A stretch of 41,183 bases of DNA from positions 1 through 41,183 of the IMG/VR virus record IMGVR_UViG_3300030116_006853; one strand, written 5' to 3'. Origin of the DNA: a virus. The notes under the pieces are model-generated. The model was given only the letters and a program-made list of their open reading frames with translations, was not told the origin of the DNA and made no database searches. The position numbers were made by a program, and so were the translations under genes. Of this stretch, positions 30,701-39,353 are shown piece by piece; within the stretch, counting starts at the first letter, position 1; each line of letters opens with the position of its first letter.

Positions 30701-32980
30701 TTACTTGAGTTTGCAAATATTAAAGCAGGTTCACAAACTATAGTTGCAAGACTTAAATCTGATAAATTACAATTATTAAATAGTACTGATTTAGAAGTTG
30801 CTGGAGATGCAACAATAACAGGAAACCTTACAGTAAATGGTACTACTACAACAATTGATACAACTAATACAGTTGTAAGTGATACATTAATTGAACTTGC
30901 TAATGGTACTTCTGGCTCACCAGCTAATGATGCAGGTATTGTAATTGAAAGAGGCTCTTCAGATAATGCATTTATAGGTTTTGACGAAAGTGAAGATAAA
31001 TTTATTGTTGGTACTGGTAGCTTTACTGGTGCATCAACAGGAAACTTAACAATATCAACAGGAACATTAGTAGCCAATTTAGAGGGTAATGTAACTGGTA
31101 ATGTATCTGGAAGCTCTGGTTCTACAACAGGTAATGCAGCGACTGCAACAACTTTAGCTACAGGTAGAACAATTGGAATGACAGGTGATGTTGTTTGGAC
31201 ATCTGCTTCTTTCGACGGGTCTGGGGATGTAACTGGGACAGCAACAATACAAGCAAATGCTGTCGAAACAGGAATGGTCAATGCAAATGTTATATCTGGA
31301 CAATCTGCTTACTCTGGAACTGTAGATACCACAAACGACTTTGTATTAATTTATGACCACTCAACAACTTCATTAAAGAAAATAGCTGTATCAGACCTTA
31401 ACTCTGCTTCTGGTGCAGGTACTATGTCAAACTTTACAATAGCTGCTGATAGTGGTTCTAATCAAGTTGTAGCAGATGCAAATACATTAACATTTACAGG
31501 TGGTTCTGGAATAGATACTTCCGTAGGTGGTACTGACGAAGTAACATTTACTCTTAACACAGAAGCTGTTCAAGACATTGTTGGTGCAATGTTTAGTGGC
31601 AACACAGAAAGTAATATTACAGTTGATTATCAAGATAGTGATGGAACTATTGATTTATCAGTAACTGGTGGTGGCTCTGTATCAGAAGCATTTAAAACAA
31701 TTTCTGTATCTGGTCAATCAGATGTAGTCGCAGATAGTGCAACTGATACCTTAACATTTGTTGCTGGTAGTAATATAACTCTTACAACAGATGCTTCTGG
31801 TGATTCTATTACAATCGCTGCTACAGATACAAACACACAGCTTACACAAGAACAAGTAGAAGACTTTGCAGCTAATGTAATAGTTGCTGGTGCAAACATC
31901 ACAAAGACTTATGATGATGCTGCAGGAACTCTTACTATTGCAGCAACTGGTGGTGCAGCAAATGCTTTCTCAACCTTAGCAGTTTCTGGACAATCAAATG
32001 TTGTAGCTGACTCTACTACTGATACTTTGACTCTTGTAGCTGGTACAGGAATGACACTTACAACAGATGCAAGTGCAGATAGTATTACATTTGCTTCTTC
32101 TGGTGGTGGCGGTGGTACAATGCCATTCACTGCTTTTGATGGAAGTACAGATAATATAGTTTTAAGTTCTGCTTCTACAGCTGGTGCATTACCAGTCACA
32201 TTAGCTGGTGGTACATCAGACCCAATCAATATGACTGGAACTACTCAGACATTAACCTCTTATGCAGATGATGACGGTGACACAAAAGTAGAAGTAGAAA
32301 GAACTTCAGATAACGATACAGTTCATATCAAAGCTGGTGGTACAGATGTTATAACAGCTACAAGCACTGGTGTAACAATAACTAACTTGACTGTCAGTGG
32401 AACTACTACACAAGCAAACGAATTAAAAATTACAGATACTTTATTTGAACTAAATGCAGATGGTGGTTCTTTAACTACAGATGCTGGAATGATTATAGAA
32501 AGAGGTTCTACAGGAGATAATGCAGCATTTATTTGGGATGAATCAACAGATTCTTTCGTTGCAGGTACAACTGCAACTGATGGTTCTGCATCAAGTAATT
32601 TAACTGTTACAGAAGCTACCCTAAAAGCTGCAACTCAATCTCAAAGTGATAACTCTACAAAAGTTGCTACTACCGCATATGTAGATACAGCAGTCGGAAA
32701 CTTAAGTTCAAACTCAATAGCTGACGCAGATAATGACACAAAGATTCAAGTAGAAGAGGGTTCTGATGAAGACATTATTAGAGCAGATACCGGTGGTCAA
32801 GAAAGATTAACAATAGATAACAATGTTTCTATGTCAGCAAGAGGTGGTTTCTTTACACACAATTTAACAATGCATACTTCTGAAACATTTACTATCGCCT
32901 CTACTGAAGGTACAGTTGCAGCTGGACCATTAGATGTTCAAGGTACTGTTGATGTTCAAGGAAGTTTGGTAATATTATGA
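27773..32980 (+). CDS. Giant tail fibre with repeats and cupredoxin-like insert
   Basis: 1735 residues, the largest gene here. At least seven copies of a TEEVQDIVGGMV...TETNVAVTYDD repeat lie at about 312-640, with more near the C-terminus, a repeat known to me from marine phage fibres. Residues about 740-850 form a separate beta domain with His779 (GHPLRL), Cys829-x2-His832-x2-Met835 in YYYCSSHSGMGG, the ligand pattern of a type 1 copper cupredoxin (amicyanin-like spacing). The C-terminal domain (TKIQVEEGSDEDIIRADTGG, SLVIL) is shared with the protein at 35063. A long receptor-binding fibre is the likely role. Confidence 0.85.
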   Translation: MAVKTPVRGEFNGSGDLTGLSEFQASDFIGITDGGTGATTASGARSNLGLVIGTNIQAFNARLTDVSGLAVTDGGFIVGDGSNFVLETGNTARASLGLATSDSPTFNGLTLNGNLIVNGTTTTINSTTTTLDDPIFTLGGDTAPSSDDNKDRGIEFRYYSGGSAKLGFFGFDDSTGKFTFIPDATNTSEVFSGTAGTIVANLEGNVTGTVSSLSGLDTDNLTEGSSNLYFTNERVDDRVSALLIDSASSGIDINYDDANNQLTISADLSEITTDLNERVDDRVDSLLTAGSNVSLTYDDAAGTLTIASTDTNTQLTTEEVQDIVGGMVDGGTETNVAVTYDDTAGKLNFVVSQLTSEQVQDIIGPMFSSNTETFITVTYDDSDGTLDLVVPVLDEDNMASNSDTHLATQQSIKAYVDSQVQTEESIEDFVGGMITGNTETLITVTYDDSDGTMDFVVDNDLANYDNTNSGFITATLTTEEVQDIVGGMVAGNTETNIAVTYDDTNGKLDFVSTDTQLTTEQVQDIVGAMFSSNTETNITATYEDSDGTIDLVADLLTEEAVEDFVAGAITAGTNVSVTYDDAAGTITIASTDTNTQLTQEQVEDFVGGMLDGTETFITVDYDDTNGNIDFVVPVKDEDDMASDSASHLATQQSIKAYVDSQITAEDLDFQADSGGALSIDLDSETLTFTGGTGIDTSGSGNTVTFAIDSTVVTETSTDTLTNKTINFDDNTGIIEFQVTVANPGSGNKYYLDGELAANVQLIPGFTYRFIQTDSSNSGHPLRLSTTKNGTHGGGSAYTTGVTTPGAAGSTGYTQIVVDAATADKLYYYCSSHSGMGGDSVISVQGSSFVAGTGISISGETISTTITQYTDSDAQAVSINNVVEDTSPQLGGNLDLNSSNITGTGNIDTTGDITITSTDAGSSAGPIFNFVRDSASPADADYLGQIKFKGDDDGGASTVYAKITGKIDDASAGTEDGLLEFANIKAGSQTIVARLKSDKLQLLNSTDLEVAGDATITGNLTVNGTTTTIDTTNTVVSDTLIELANGTSGSPANDAGIVIERGSSDNAFIGFDESEDKFIVGTGSFTGASTGNLTISTGTLVANLEGNVTGNVSGSSGSTTGNAATATTLATGRTIGMTGDVVWTSASFDGSGDVTGTATIQANAVETGMVNANVISGQSAYSGTVDTTNDFVLIYDHSTTSLKKIAVSDLNSASGAGTMSNFTIAADSGSNQVVADANTLTFTGGSGIDTSVGGTDEVTFTLNTEAVQDIVGAMFSGNTESNITVDYQDSDGTIDLSVTGGGSVSEAFKTISVSGQSDVVADSATDTLTFVAGSNITLTTDASGDSITIAATDTNTQLTQEQVEDFAANVIVAGANITKTYDDAAGTLTIAATGGAANAFSTLAVSGQSNVVADSTTDTLTLVAGTGMTLTTDASADSITFASSGGGGGTMPFTAFDGSTDNIVLSSASTAGALPVTLAGGTSDPINMTGTTQTLTSYADDDGDTKVEVERTSDNDTVHIKAGGTDVITATSTGVTITNLTVSGTTTQANELKITDTLFELNADGGSLTTDAGMIIERGSTGDNAAFIWDESTDSFVAGTTATDGSASSNLTVTEATLKAATQSQSDNSTKVATTAYVDTAVGNLSSNSIADADNDTKIQVEEGSDEDIIRADTGGQERLTIDNNVSMSARGGFFTHNLTMHTSETFTIASTEGTVAAGPLDVQGTVDVQGSLVIL

Positions 32981-33002
32981 GAAACAAAGTAACGGAGAAG
33001 AT

Positions 33003-33413
33003 ATGAGTGAATTAAAAGTAGATGCCATATCAGAATCCACTGGTAATAATGCTGTTCGTATGGGACACGCTATTGTTGAAAAAGCAAATGCAGTAAGTCA
33101 ATCATCAAATACACTTACAGTAGATGCTTCTGATGGAGGTTTATTTACAACCACTGTCACTGCAAATATATCAACATTTGCAATCAACAATCTTGTTGCA
33201 GGACAAGCAATAACTATCATTTTTACAAATGATGGAACTGGTGGATATACAATAACAACTAGTATCGCTGTAAATGGCGGTTCTGCTGCAGCAATCAAAA
33301 CTGCTGGTGGAGCTGGTTGGACAATGTCAACTGCAGCAAGTGCAATAGATATTGTTACATTTTTGTATGATGGCACAAATTTATACGCTGTACCACAACA
33401 AGCTTGGGCGTAA
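33003..33413 (+). CDS. Fibre-associated structural protein
   Basis: 136 residues. It starts with the SELKVDAISESTGNN module shared (as SxLKvNtIs...GNN) with proteins at 35647, 35838, 36941, 38047 and 40686. It continues as a beta domain (TANISTFAINNLVAGQAITIIFTNDGTGGYTI) that resembles the body of the truncated last gene. The shared N-terminus is probably a common docking piece for assembly on the fibre. CGGAGAAGAT precedes the ATG. Confidence 0.7.
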   Translation: MSELKVDAISESTGNNAVRMGHAIVEKANAVSQSSNTLTVDASDGGLFTTTVTANISTFAINNLVAGQAITIIFTNDGTGGYTITTSIAVNGGSAAAIKTAGGAGWTMSTAASAIDIVTFLYDGTNLYAVPQQAWA

Positions 33414-33416
33414 GAT

Positions 33417-33974
33417 ATGACATTATCTTTAGCAAGACTCGGCTTAATGGGTGGTTCAGTAGATAGTGACTCATTAGAATTTATTTCGGAATTAACTATG
33501 GATGGCTCTACATCATCATATAGTATTACAAGTATTCAAGAATCTGAATATGAAGTTCATTTTGTACAAGCTAACGATGTAAGAACTTCAACTAATGGTG
33601 GCAGAATGCAATTTAGAGTTATTACTTCTGCAGGAACAGTTAGCTCTAATTCATATTCTTATATGTCACAACAAAACTCTCCTGCTGGTGCTAATGAAAC
33701 GGTAAATGCTAGTACTAACAATTTACCTTTTATAAAAAATACAGGTACTGTCGCTCACTCTACATCAAATGGAACTATGTATGTTTATCAAGCAGGAAGC
33801 AGTACTTTAAGATGTTCAAACAATTATATCTCAACTGCTGTTGACCTTAACAGTAAATTGTATTCTTGGTTTGGTGGTGGTGTTTATAATGCAGAATCAG
33901 TAGTTACTGGATTTAACTTTTTTTCAAGTGGAAACCTTTCAGGAAGAGTTAGATTATATGGAGTAAAAAGTTGA
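33417..33974 (+). CDS. Fibre tip-like beta protein, paralog family member 1
   Basis: 185 residues, beta-rich. It ends in the family motif GFNFFSSGNLSGRVRLYGVKS; five other proteins nearby end alike (a Gly/hydrophobic strand, a Gly turn, then a strand with YG[LIV]). It has LTMDGSTSSYSITSIQESEYEVHFVQ in front and a variable polar middle. The pattern suits a jelly-roll-like tip that binds a host glycan. Its stop overlaps the TTG start of the next member (TTGA). Confidence 0.65.
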   Translation: MTLSLARLGLMGGSVDSDSLEFISELTMDGSTSSYSITSIQESEYEVHFVQANDVRTSTNGGRMQFRVITSAGTVSSNSYSYMSQQNSPAGANETVNASTNNLPFIKNTGTVAHSTSNGTMYVYQAGSSTLRCSNNYISTAVDLNSKLYSWFGGGVYNAESVVTGFNFFSSGNLSGRVRLYGVKS

Positions 33975-34519
33975 GTTTAATAAAAATAGATGAAACTGAT
34001 ATAAGTAGCAATGTATCAAGAGTTACAGTTGATAATGTATTTTCATCTACATATGATATTTATAAAATTATTTTTACAGGTATTACAAATGAAACAGCAT
34101 TTGATAACGGAAGTTTTTATTTTAGATTGGTTGATAATTCTGGAACTGTCTTAGGAGATAGTGACGGTACAAGTAATTACGATAGAGCTATTCTTTATGC
34201 TAGAGGTGCAAGTGCAACTTTCTTAGAATTAAGAAATACAGGAAATAGTATTATGGCGGCAATATATAACGATACAGCAGCAAATAAAGCAGCAATAAAT
34301 GGTGTTATTTATGTTTTCCAACCTTATGCTTCCAAATATACTTACATACAAGGGCAAAACTCTGGAAGAGCTAAATACTCTTCACCTATACCTGTAATGC
34401 AAAGACATGTAGGTTCTCACGATAGTGAAGAAGTTATTAGAGGATTTGATATTAAAGGTAGAAGTCAAGTTGGTGATTTTACAGGTGGAAAAATTGTTAC
34501 ATACGGATTGAAGGCTTGA
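33971..34519 (+). CDS. Fibre tip-like beta protein, paralog family member 2
   Basis: 182 residues from a TTG in TTGA overlap. N-terminal IDETDISSNVSRVTVDNVFSSTYDIYKIIFTGI gives the strand-turn-strand start common to the family ('vt.vFs.tYd.Y.i'). The C-terminus (GFDIKGRSQVGDFTGGKIVTYGLKA) carries the family end motif. The middle is divergent from its paralogs, as expected of exposed receptor-binding loops. Function is inferred. Confidence 0.65.
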   Translation: MSLIKIDETDISSNVSRVTVDNVFSSTYDIYKIIFTGITNETAFDNGSFYFRLVDNSGTVLGDSDGTSNYDRAILYARGASATFLELRNTGNSIMAAIYNDTAANKAAINGVIYVFQPYASKYTYIQGQNSGRAKYSSPIPVMQRHVGSHDSEEVIRGFDIKGRSQVGDFTGGKIVTYGLKA

Positions 34520-34520
34520 T

Positions 34521-35030
34521 ATGAGTTTATCTAAAGTTTCAACAACCACAGCCTCAAATGTTGCAACAGTTGATATAACTGGTATTACTACAGATGATAA
34601 TTATATGTTAACGATAACAAATTTAGTGCCTGCAACTGATAATGCACAATTAAGGGGAAGAGTGTTAAAAAGTGGTTCAGCTCAAACTGGTTTGAGTTAT
34701 GATTATGCTTCTGAAGAGATAAAAGCTCATACAGCTTTTGGTGCGACTTCTGGTGAAAATTACTCGTATTTTAGATTTGAAGTAAATGTAGGTTCAGCTA
34801 CAGGAGAAATGGCAAATGGAATACTTTATTTAATGAACTTCAATAGTTCATCAGACTATGACCATATATCAACAGAATGGGCTTTCAAGAATAACGGAAA
34901 CAATTTATACGGTAATACTGGTGGTGGTGTACATACTGTGGTAAGTGCTTCTAATGGTATTCAATTTTATTTCAGCACAGGAAATATTAGTACAGGTACG
35001 TTTACTTTATATAAGATAACAGGAGCTTGA
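34521..35030 (+). CDS. Fibre tip-like beta protein, paralog family member 3
   Basis: 169 residues, starting one base after the upstream stop. ATVDITGITTDDNYMLTITNLVPATDNAQLRGRV and the end GIQFYFSTGNISTGTFTLYKITGA place it in the same family; the final YG is replaced by YK. A short AT-rich gap with AGGGAG follows, before the 35063 gene. Confidence 0.65.
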   Translation: MSLSKVSTTTASNVATVDITGITTDDNYMLTITNLVPATDNAQLRGRVLKSGSAQTGLSYDYASEEIKAHTAFGATSGENYSYFRFEVNVGSATGEMANGILYLMNFNSSSDYDHISTEWAFKNNGNNLYGNTGGGVHTVVSASNGIQFYFSTGNISTGTFTLYKITGA

Positions 35031-35062
35031 TTGATATGATAAAATTAATTAGGGAGATATAA

Positions 35063-35647
35063 ATGGCAACATTTCGATTATTACATGTAACAAGAACAGG
35101 CGGAGATACTGATGGTTTAGCTGAGTTTACTAACTCAGATACAGTCTTAATGCCTGTACATAGTTCTGACCCTACTGGTTCAACAGAGGGTGAACTTATA
35201 TATAACTCTTCAGATGATAAATTAAAAATTTACGATGGTTCTGCTTGGCAAGTAGTAGGTAATACTACAGAACAAATACAAGACATTATTGGAGCTATGG
35301 TGAGTGGTAATACTGAAACAAATGTTACCGTAACTTATCAAGACAGTGATGGAACTTTAGACTTTGTTGTTGCTGGCTCAGATACAGTAAAAGATGCAGA
35401 TAACGATACAAAGATACAAGCTGAAGAATCTTCTGATGAAGATAAATTAAGATACGATATTGCTGGTACAGAAGTCGCAGTACAAGACGGTGGTGGCTTA
35501 GCATTTACTACAAACTCTGGAACTGTTAGACATCACCAAACTCAAGCTGCTACTTATACTATTGCTGCAAATGAAGGACAGATAATGGCAGGACCAGTAA
35601 CTATTACTGGAACTATAACTAATAATGGAACACTGGTGATAATGTAA
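35063..35647 (+). CDS. Short fibre protein sharing modules with the giant fibre
   Basis: 194 residues. The N-terminus has STEGELIYNSSDDKLKIYDGSAWQVVG, also seen in the paralogs at 35647-38047. The centre carries one copy of the QDIIGAMVSGNTETNVTVTYQD repeat. The C-terminal 80 residues (TKIQAEESSDEDKLRYDIAGTE ... GTLVIM) match the end of the 1735-residue fibre. It therefore looks like a deletion derivative or mini-version of that fibre, an example of modular shuffling. TTAGGGAGATATAA precedes the ATG. Confidence 0.75.
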   Translation: MATFRLLHVTRTGGDTDGLAEFTNSDTVLMPVHSSDPTGSTEGELIYNSSDDKLKIYDGSAWQVVGNTTEQIQDIIGAMVSGNTETNVTVTYQDSDGTLDFVVAGSDTVKDADNDTKIQAEESSDEDKLRYDIAGTEVAVQDGGGLAFTTNSGTVRHHQTQAATYTIAANEGQIMAGPVTITGTITNNGTLVIM

Positions 35648-35838
35648 TGGCAACACTAAAAGTAAACACAATATCTAAAAGCTCTGGAAATAATGTTTCT
35701 ATGCAACATAGTTTAAATTTAAAATCTTACACGACTACTCAAAGGGATGCTTTAACAAGTGCTGCTGGAGATATGATATACAATTCTACAACAAGCAAAG
35801 TTCAATTTTATAACGGCTCGAGCTGGAATGATTTATAA
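35647..35838 (+). CDS. Stand-alone N-terminal fibre module, 63 aa
   Basis: 63 residues made only of the shared module: TLKVNTISKSSGNNVSM, LKSYTTTQRDALTSAAGDMIYNSTTSKVQFYNGSSW. In the next three genes the same module is followed by larger domains, so this is either a minimal docking protein or the remnant of a fibre gene that lost its body. It overlaps both neighbours by one base. Confidence 0.65.
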   Translation: MATLKVNTISKSSGNNVSMQHSLNLKSYTTTQRDALTSAAGDMIYNSTTSKVQFYNGSSWNDL

Positions 35839-36944
35839 TGTCTACACTCGAAACCAACTCTATAGGTAAGTACAACGGAAATAATGTTTCTATTGATGAT
35901 GCTTTAAATTTAAAATCTTACACTACAACTCAAAGGGATTCTTTAACTTCTTCTGAAGGTGATTTAATTTACAATTCTACTACAAATAAAGTTCAAGTTT
36001 ACAATGGTTCTGCTTGGGAAGACACAGGACCAGCAGGTTTTGATATTCAATATTTAGTAATAGGTGGTGGTGGTTCTGGTGGACAAGGTCAAGCTGGTGG
36101 TACTTCTGGGGGTGGAGGCGGTGCTGGTGGTTATAGAAACTCTTATGCTAGTGAAACTACAGGTGGTGGTGGCTCAACAGAAACAGTATTTAGAGCTTTG
36201 AAATCTACAAACTATACAATAACAGTTGGTGCTGGTGCAACATCTATGCCAAAACAAGTTGCCTCATATGCTGACCACAGAGATTTATATAAAACTTATT
36301 CAGGAGGCGATAGTGAATTTGATAGAATTGTAGCTTATGGTGGTGGGCAAGGTGGTATCTGGACTAATATTGGTGGTGTAAGAGGTGGTTCAAGCGGTGG
36401 TTCTGGAAAAGTTGGTGCTACTGCTTTACAATCATCAGATGCACCTATGAAACCAACACAAGGTTTTATTGGTGGAAATAGTAATAATAATTATAATGCA
36501 GGTGCTGGAGGTGGCGGTGCTGGAGGTGCTGGTGCAGATATGAGTACAAGTTCTGCTACTGGTGGTAATGGCGGTGCAGGATTATCTTCATCTATAACTG
36601 GAAGTGCTGTTACTAGAGCAAGTGGTGGTGGAGGTGGTGGTAACTCTACAAGAGGTACTGCTTCTGCTGGTGGTGGAGGTAATGGTGGTCAAGGAAACGG
36701 AGCAGGAACTGCAGGAACTGTAAACACAGGTGGTGGTGGAGGTGGTTCTTCTCATGGTTCTAGTCCTAATGATGGAAGAGCTGGTGGAGCAGGTGGAAGT
36801 GGTTTAGTAATTTTAAGATGGGCAACAGCAGATGCAACAATAGGTGCAACAAGAACAGGACTAACTGATGGTGGAGTTCAGACAGATGGTTCTGATTCAT
36901 ATATAGTTTTTACTGCAGGAACAGGTACAGTGAGTTTTTCATGA
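35838..36944 (+). CDS. Polyglycine-rich fibre/adhesin protein 1
   Basis: 368 residues. The shared N-terminal module (1-67) is followed by FDIQYLVIGGGGSGGQGQAGG and a long region with many Gly-rich runs interrupted by beta segments (NYTITVGAGATS), ending in GLVILRWATADATIG and FTAGTGTVSFS. Gly-rich blocks of this type form polyglycine II sandwiches in the adhesin tips of some phages (for example the S16 gp38 adhesin), which suggests a receptor-binding role. It overlaps the next gene by ATGA. Confidence 0.75.
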   Translation: MSTLETNSIGKYNGNNVSIDDALNLKSYTTTQRDSLTSSEGDLIYNSTTNKVQVYNGSAWEDTGPAGFDIQYLVIGGGGSGGQGQAGGTSGGGGGAGGYRNSYASETTGGGGSTETVFRALKSTNYTITVGAGATSMPKQVASYADHRDLYKTYSGGDSEFDRIVAYGGGQGGIWTNIGGVRGGSSGGSGKVGATALQSSDAPMKPTQGFIGGNSNNNYNAGAGGGGAGGAGADMSTSSATGGNGGAGLSSSITGSAVTRASGGGGGGNSTRGTASAGGGGNGGQGNGAGTAGTVNTGGGGGGSSHGSSPNDGRAGGAGGSGLVILRWATADATIGATRTGLTDGGVQTDGSDSYIVFTAGTGTVSFS

Positions 36945-38050
36945 GTAGAGTAAAAGTAAATAAAATAGAAGCTAGAAGTGGTAATAATGTTGCAATGGAA
37001 AATTCTTTACAGATTAAAGGATACACAGCTTCTGAAAGAGATGCTTTATCTAATCCACAAGCTGGCGATGTAATTTATAACGAAGACGATGGAACAATAG
37101 ATTTTTATAATGGTTCTGCTTGGTTTGCTACTTCTGGTTCTACATTTTCATTTACAGTTGATTATTTAGTAGTCGCTGGTGGTGGAGGTGGTGGTACTCC
37201 AGCTAATCCGGGAGGCGATAACTTTGGTGCTGGTGGAGGTGGTGGTGCAGGAGGTTTGAGAAGTTCAGTCACAACATCTGGTGGTGGTAATAGCACAGAG
37301 AGTAGTTTGAGTGCAGTCCCTGATGGAACTACTTATTCTGTGACTGTAGGTGCTGGTGGTTCAGCATCTAGCAATGGTAATAATAGTACTTTTAGCACAG
37401 TAACTTCTATTGCAGGTGGTGGTGGTAGGGGTTCTTATTCTGGAACTGCAAATTCAGGTGGTTCTGGAGGTGGAGGTGCTGGTTCTGTTACTGGTGGTAA
37501 TAATTCTTCAAGTGGTGGTGCAGGAACAGCTAATCAAGGTTTTGCAGGAGGCGATGGTTATGGTGGTAGTGGTAACTATGGTGTTGGTGGAGGTGGAGGT
37601 GGTTCATCTGAAGCTGGTCAAGGTGGTTCAGCAAGCTCAAGTTTAAACGATGGAGGAGATGGTAACGCTATAGCTATATTAAGTGTTGCTAATGCTAGTG
37701 CTGGTTCTATAGGTGATGTAGATGGTTCAGATGTATATTACGCAGGTGGTGGCGGAGGTGCAGCTGGTTTAGGCAGAGGTATTGGTGGCAAAGGTGGTGG
37801 TGGTATTGGTTCTGGTCACGGTGGTAATGCAAACGCTGCTGGTACAGCAAACACTGGTGGCGGTGGAGGTGGTGGTGATAGACGAGGTTCACAGACTGGT
37901 GCAGCTGGTGGCTCTGGAGTGGTTTTAATTAAATACCCAAGCGATAAAACAATTACTGTTGGAGCTGGTCTAACATCATCAACATACACTGAAGGTAGTT
38001 ATAAAATTACTGCTTTTACAGCAGGAACAGGAACAGTGACATTTGCATGA
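36941..38050 (+). CDS. Polyglycine-rich fibre/adhesin protein 2
   Basis: 369 residues, a paralog of the preceding protein. N-terminal module RVKVNKIEARSGNNVAMENSLQIKGY, then VDYLVVAGGGGGGTPANPGG and more Gly-rich blocks, ending SGVVLIKYPSDKTITVG and FTAGTGTVTFA. Start and end are more alike between the two copies than the middle. It starts and ends in ATGA overlaps. The reverse and +1 frames over this region are open only because of the GGT repeats. Confidence 0.75.
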   Translation: MSRVKVNKIEARSGNNVAMENSLQIKGYTASERDALSNPQAGDVIYNEDDGTIDFYNGSAWFATSGSTFSFTVDYLVVAGGGGGGTPANPGGDNFGAGGGGGAGGLRSSVTTSGGGNSTESSLSAVPDGTTYSVTVGAGGSASSNGNNSTFSTVTSIAGGGGRGSYSGTANSGGSGGGGAGSVTGGNNSSSGGAGTANQGFAGGDGYGGSGNYGVGGGGGGSSEAGQGGSASSSLNDGGDGNAIAILSVANASAGSIGDVDGSDVYYAGGGGGAAGLGRGIGGKGGGGIGSGHGGNANAAGTANTGGGGGGGDRRGSQTGAAGGSGVVLIKYPSDKTITVGAGLTSSTYTEGSYKITAFTAGTGTVTFA

Positions 38051-38808
38051 GTGAATTAAAAACAAATAAAATAGCTACTAATGATGGAAACAATGTTGCT
38101 ATTGACAATTCTTTAAAATTAAAATCATATACAACTACACAAAGAGATGCACTTACAAGTGCTGCTGGGGATACAATTTTCAATACAACTACAGCCAAAG
38201 TTGAATATTATAATGGTTCTGAATGGGTAGAAACAGGACCTGCAACTTTAGATGGTGATTTAACTTATCTTGGAACATATGATTACACCTCATCAACAAT
38301 ATCTGGTGGAATAACAATTACAACTACAGATAATGGCGGATATCTTGATGTAGCAAATTACAGTCGCTTTAAGATTTTTATTACTCAAGCAAAAAATAGT
38401 GGTGCTTATGATATGAACTTTGTTTGGGCTGCAAGAAATGCAAACAACTCAGGTAATCTTTCTGGTACGACAAATTATACAGGTACTACATACCAAACTA
38501 GAGGTAACAATACAAATACAATTAATCATAACGACCAAGCACAGCATTATCATGTATTGACTGCTACTGTTATGGATGCAAATAACGATAGTCAAGCAAC
38601 TGTTATGTTAGATGTTTATAATCTTGGTAATAATGGTTTAATGCCATCTGGTATACCAACAAGTAATTACAGAGGAACTAATAATGTAATAGGTTTTGAC
38701 TTTGGTGGAGTATGGTATGAAACACAATATGAAATTGGTGCAGTAAAAATAGTTGGTTACACATCATCAACTTGGAATTTTTATGTAGATATATATGGTA
38801 TAAAATGA
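38047..38808 (+). CDS. Fibre protein: shared module plus tip-like domain
   Basis: 253 residues. Residues 1-65 are the shared module (ELKTNKIATNDGNNVAIDNSLKLKSYTTTQRDALTS). The rest is a beta domain ending VKIVGYTSSTWNFYVDIYGIK, the YG end motif of the tip family. It links the two paralog families in one chain, supporting the idea that tip proteins are carried by the shared docking module. ATGA overlaps on both sides. Confidence 0.7.
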   Translation: MSELKTNKIATNDGNNVAIDNSLKLKSYTTTQRDALTSAAGDTIFNTTTAKVEYYNGSEWVETGPATLDGDLTYLGTYDYTSSTISGGITITTTDNGGYLDVANYSRFKIFITQAKNSGAYDMNFVWAARNANNSGNLSGTTNYTGTTYQTRGNNTNTINHNDQAQHYHVLTATVMDANNDSQATVMLDVYNLGNNGLMPSGIPTSNYRGTNNVIGFDFGGVWYETQYEIGAVKIVGYTSSTWNFYVDIYGIK

Positions 38809-39353
38809 GTAGATTATTAGCACAGACAAATATAGTTTTTTCAACTCACGAACAAGTACTAGTAGATTTCACTGATGTATTTTCTGCTACTTATCCAGCT
38901 TATGAAATACTTTGCGAAAATATCAACGGTACAAATGATAATAGTTATATAAACGCAAATCTTATAAATAGTAGCGGTAGTGTTTTAAGTGATAGTAATT
39001 ATACATGGAAAGAAGCACAGATTAGAGATAGCGGAACTACACAAACTTCTTCTATAGGTCAAGCTGCTGCAATGTGGTCAATAGGTAGACCTAGTGGTGC
39101 ATCAAATGGAAAATATGCAGGAATTATAAAATTGCAATTAATATCACCTTTTGAAAGTAACAGCTTTACACAATTTATATCAAGAACTACACATTGGAGT
39201 GGTACTTCAGGAAGACATGGTATGTGGGCAGGTAATTACAAAAATGCAGTTAGCTGCACAGGTATTAGATTTTCAACACCAGCGAATACAAGCTCTGCTT
39301 GGTATAACTTCAATGGTGGAAGAATTTCAATATATGGGATAGGCGGTTCGTAA
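38805..39353 (+). CDS. Fibre tip-like beta protein, paralog family member 4
   Basis: 182 residues from the ATG at 38805, in ATGA overlap with the upstream gene; an in-frame ATG at 38772 would overlap more and encode an unrelated N-terminus, so I reject it. VDFTDVFSATYPAYEILCENINGT matches member 2 at the N-terminus. The end GIRFSTPANTSSAWYNFNGGRISIYGIGG carries the family motif. Middle divergent. Confidence 0.65.
   Translation: MSRLLAQTNIVFSTHEQVLVDFTDVFSATYPAYEILCENINGTNDNSYINANLINSSGSVLSDSNYTWKEAQIRDSGTTQTSSIGQAAAMWSIGRPSGASNGKYAGIIKLQLISPFESNSFTQFISRTTHWSGTSGRHGMWAGNYKNAVSCTGIRFSTPANTSSAWYNFNGGRISIYGIGGS

Noticed and set aside
30646-31281. Minus-strand open frame of 211 codons
   Set aside because: Antisense of the repeat-rich giant fibre; stop-free because of sense codon bias, with no promoter or ribosome site.
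37410-37646. Val/Leu-rich plus-strand frame of 78 codons
   Set aside because: An out-of-frame reading of GGT repeats in the polyglycine gene.
38772-38804. Upstream start for the tip protein at 38805
   Set aside because: It overlaps the previous gene by 37 bp and encodes residues unlike the paralogs; the ATGA-coupled ATG at 38805 matches neighbouring junctions.
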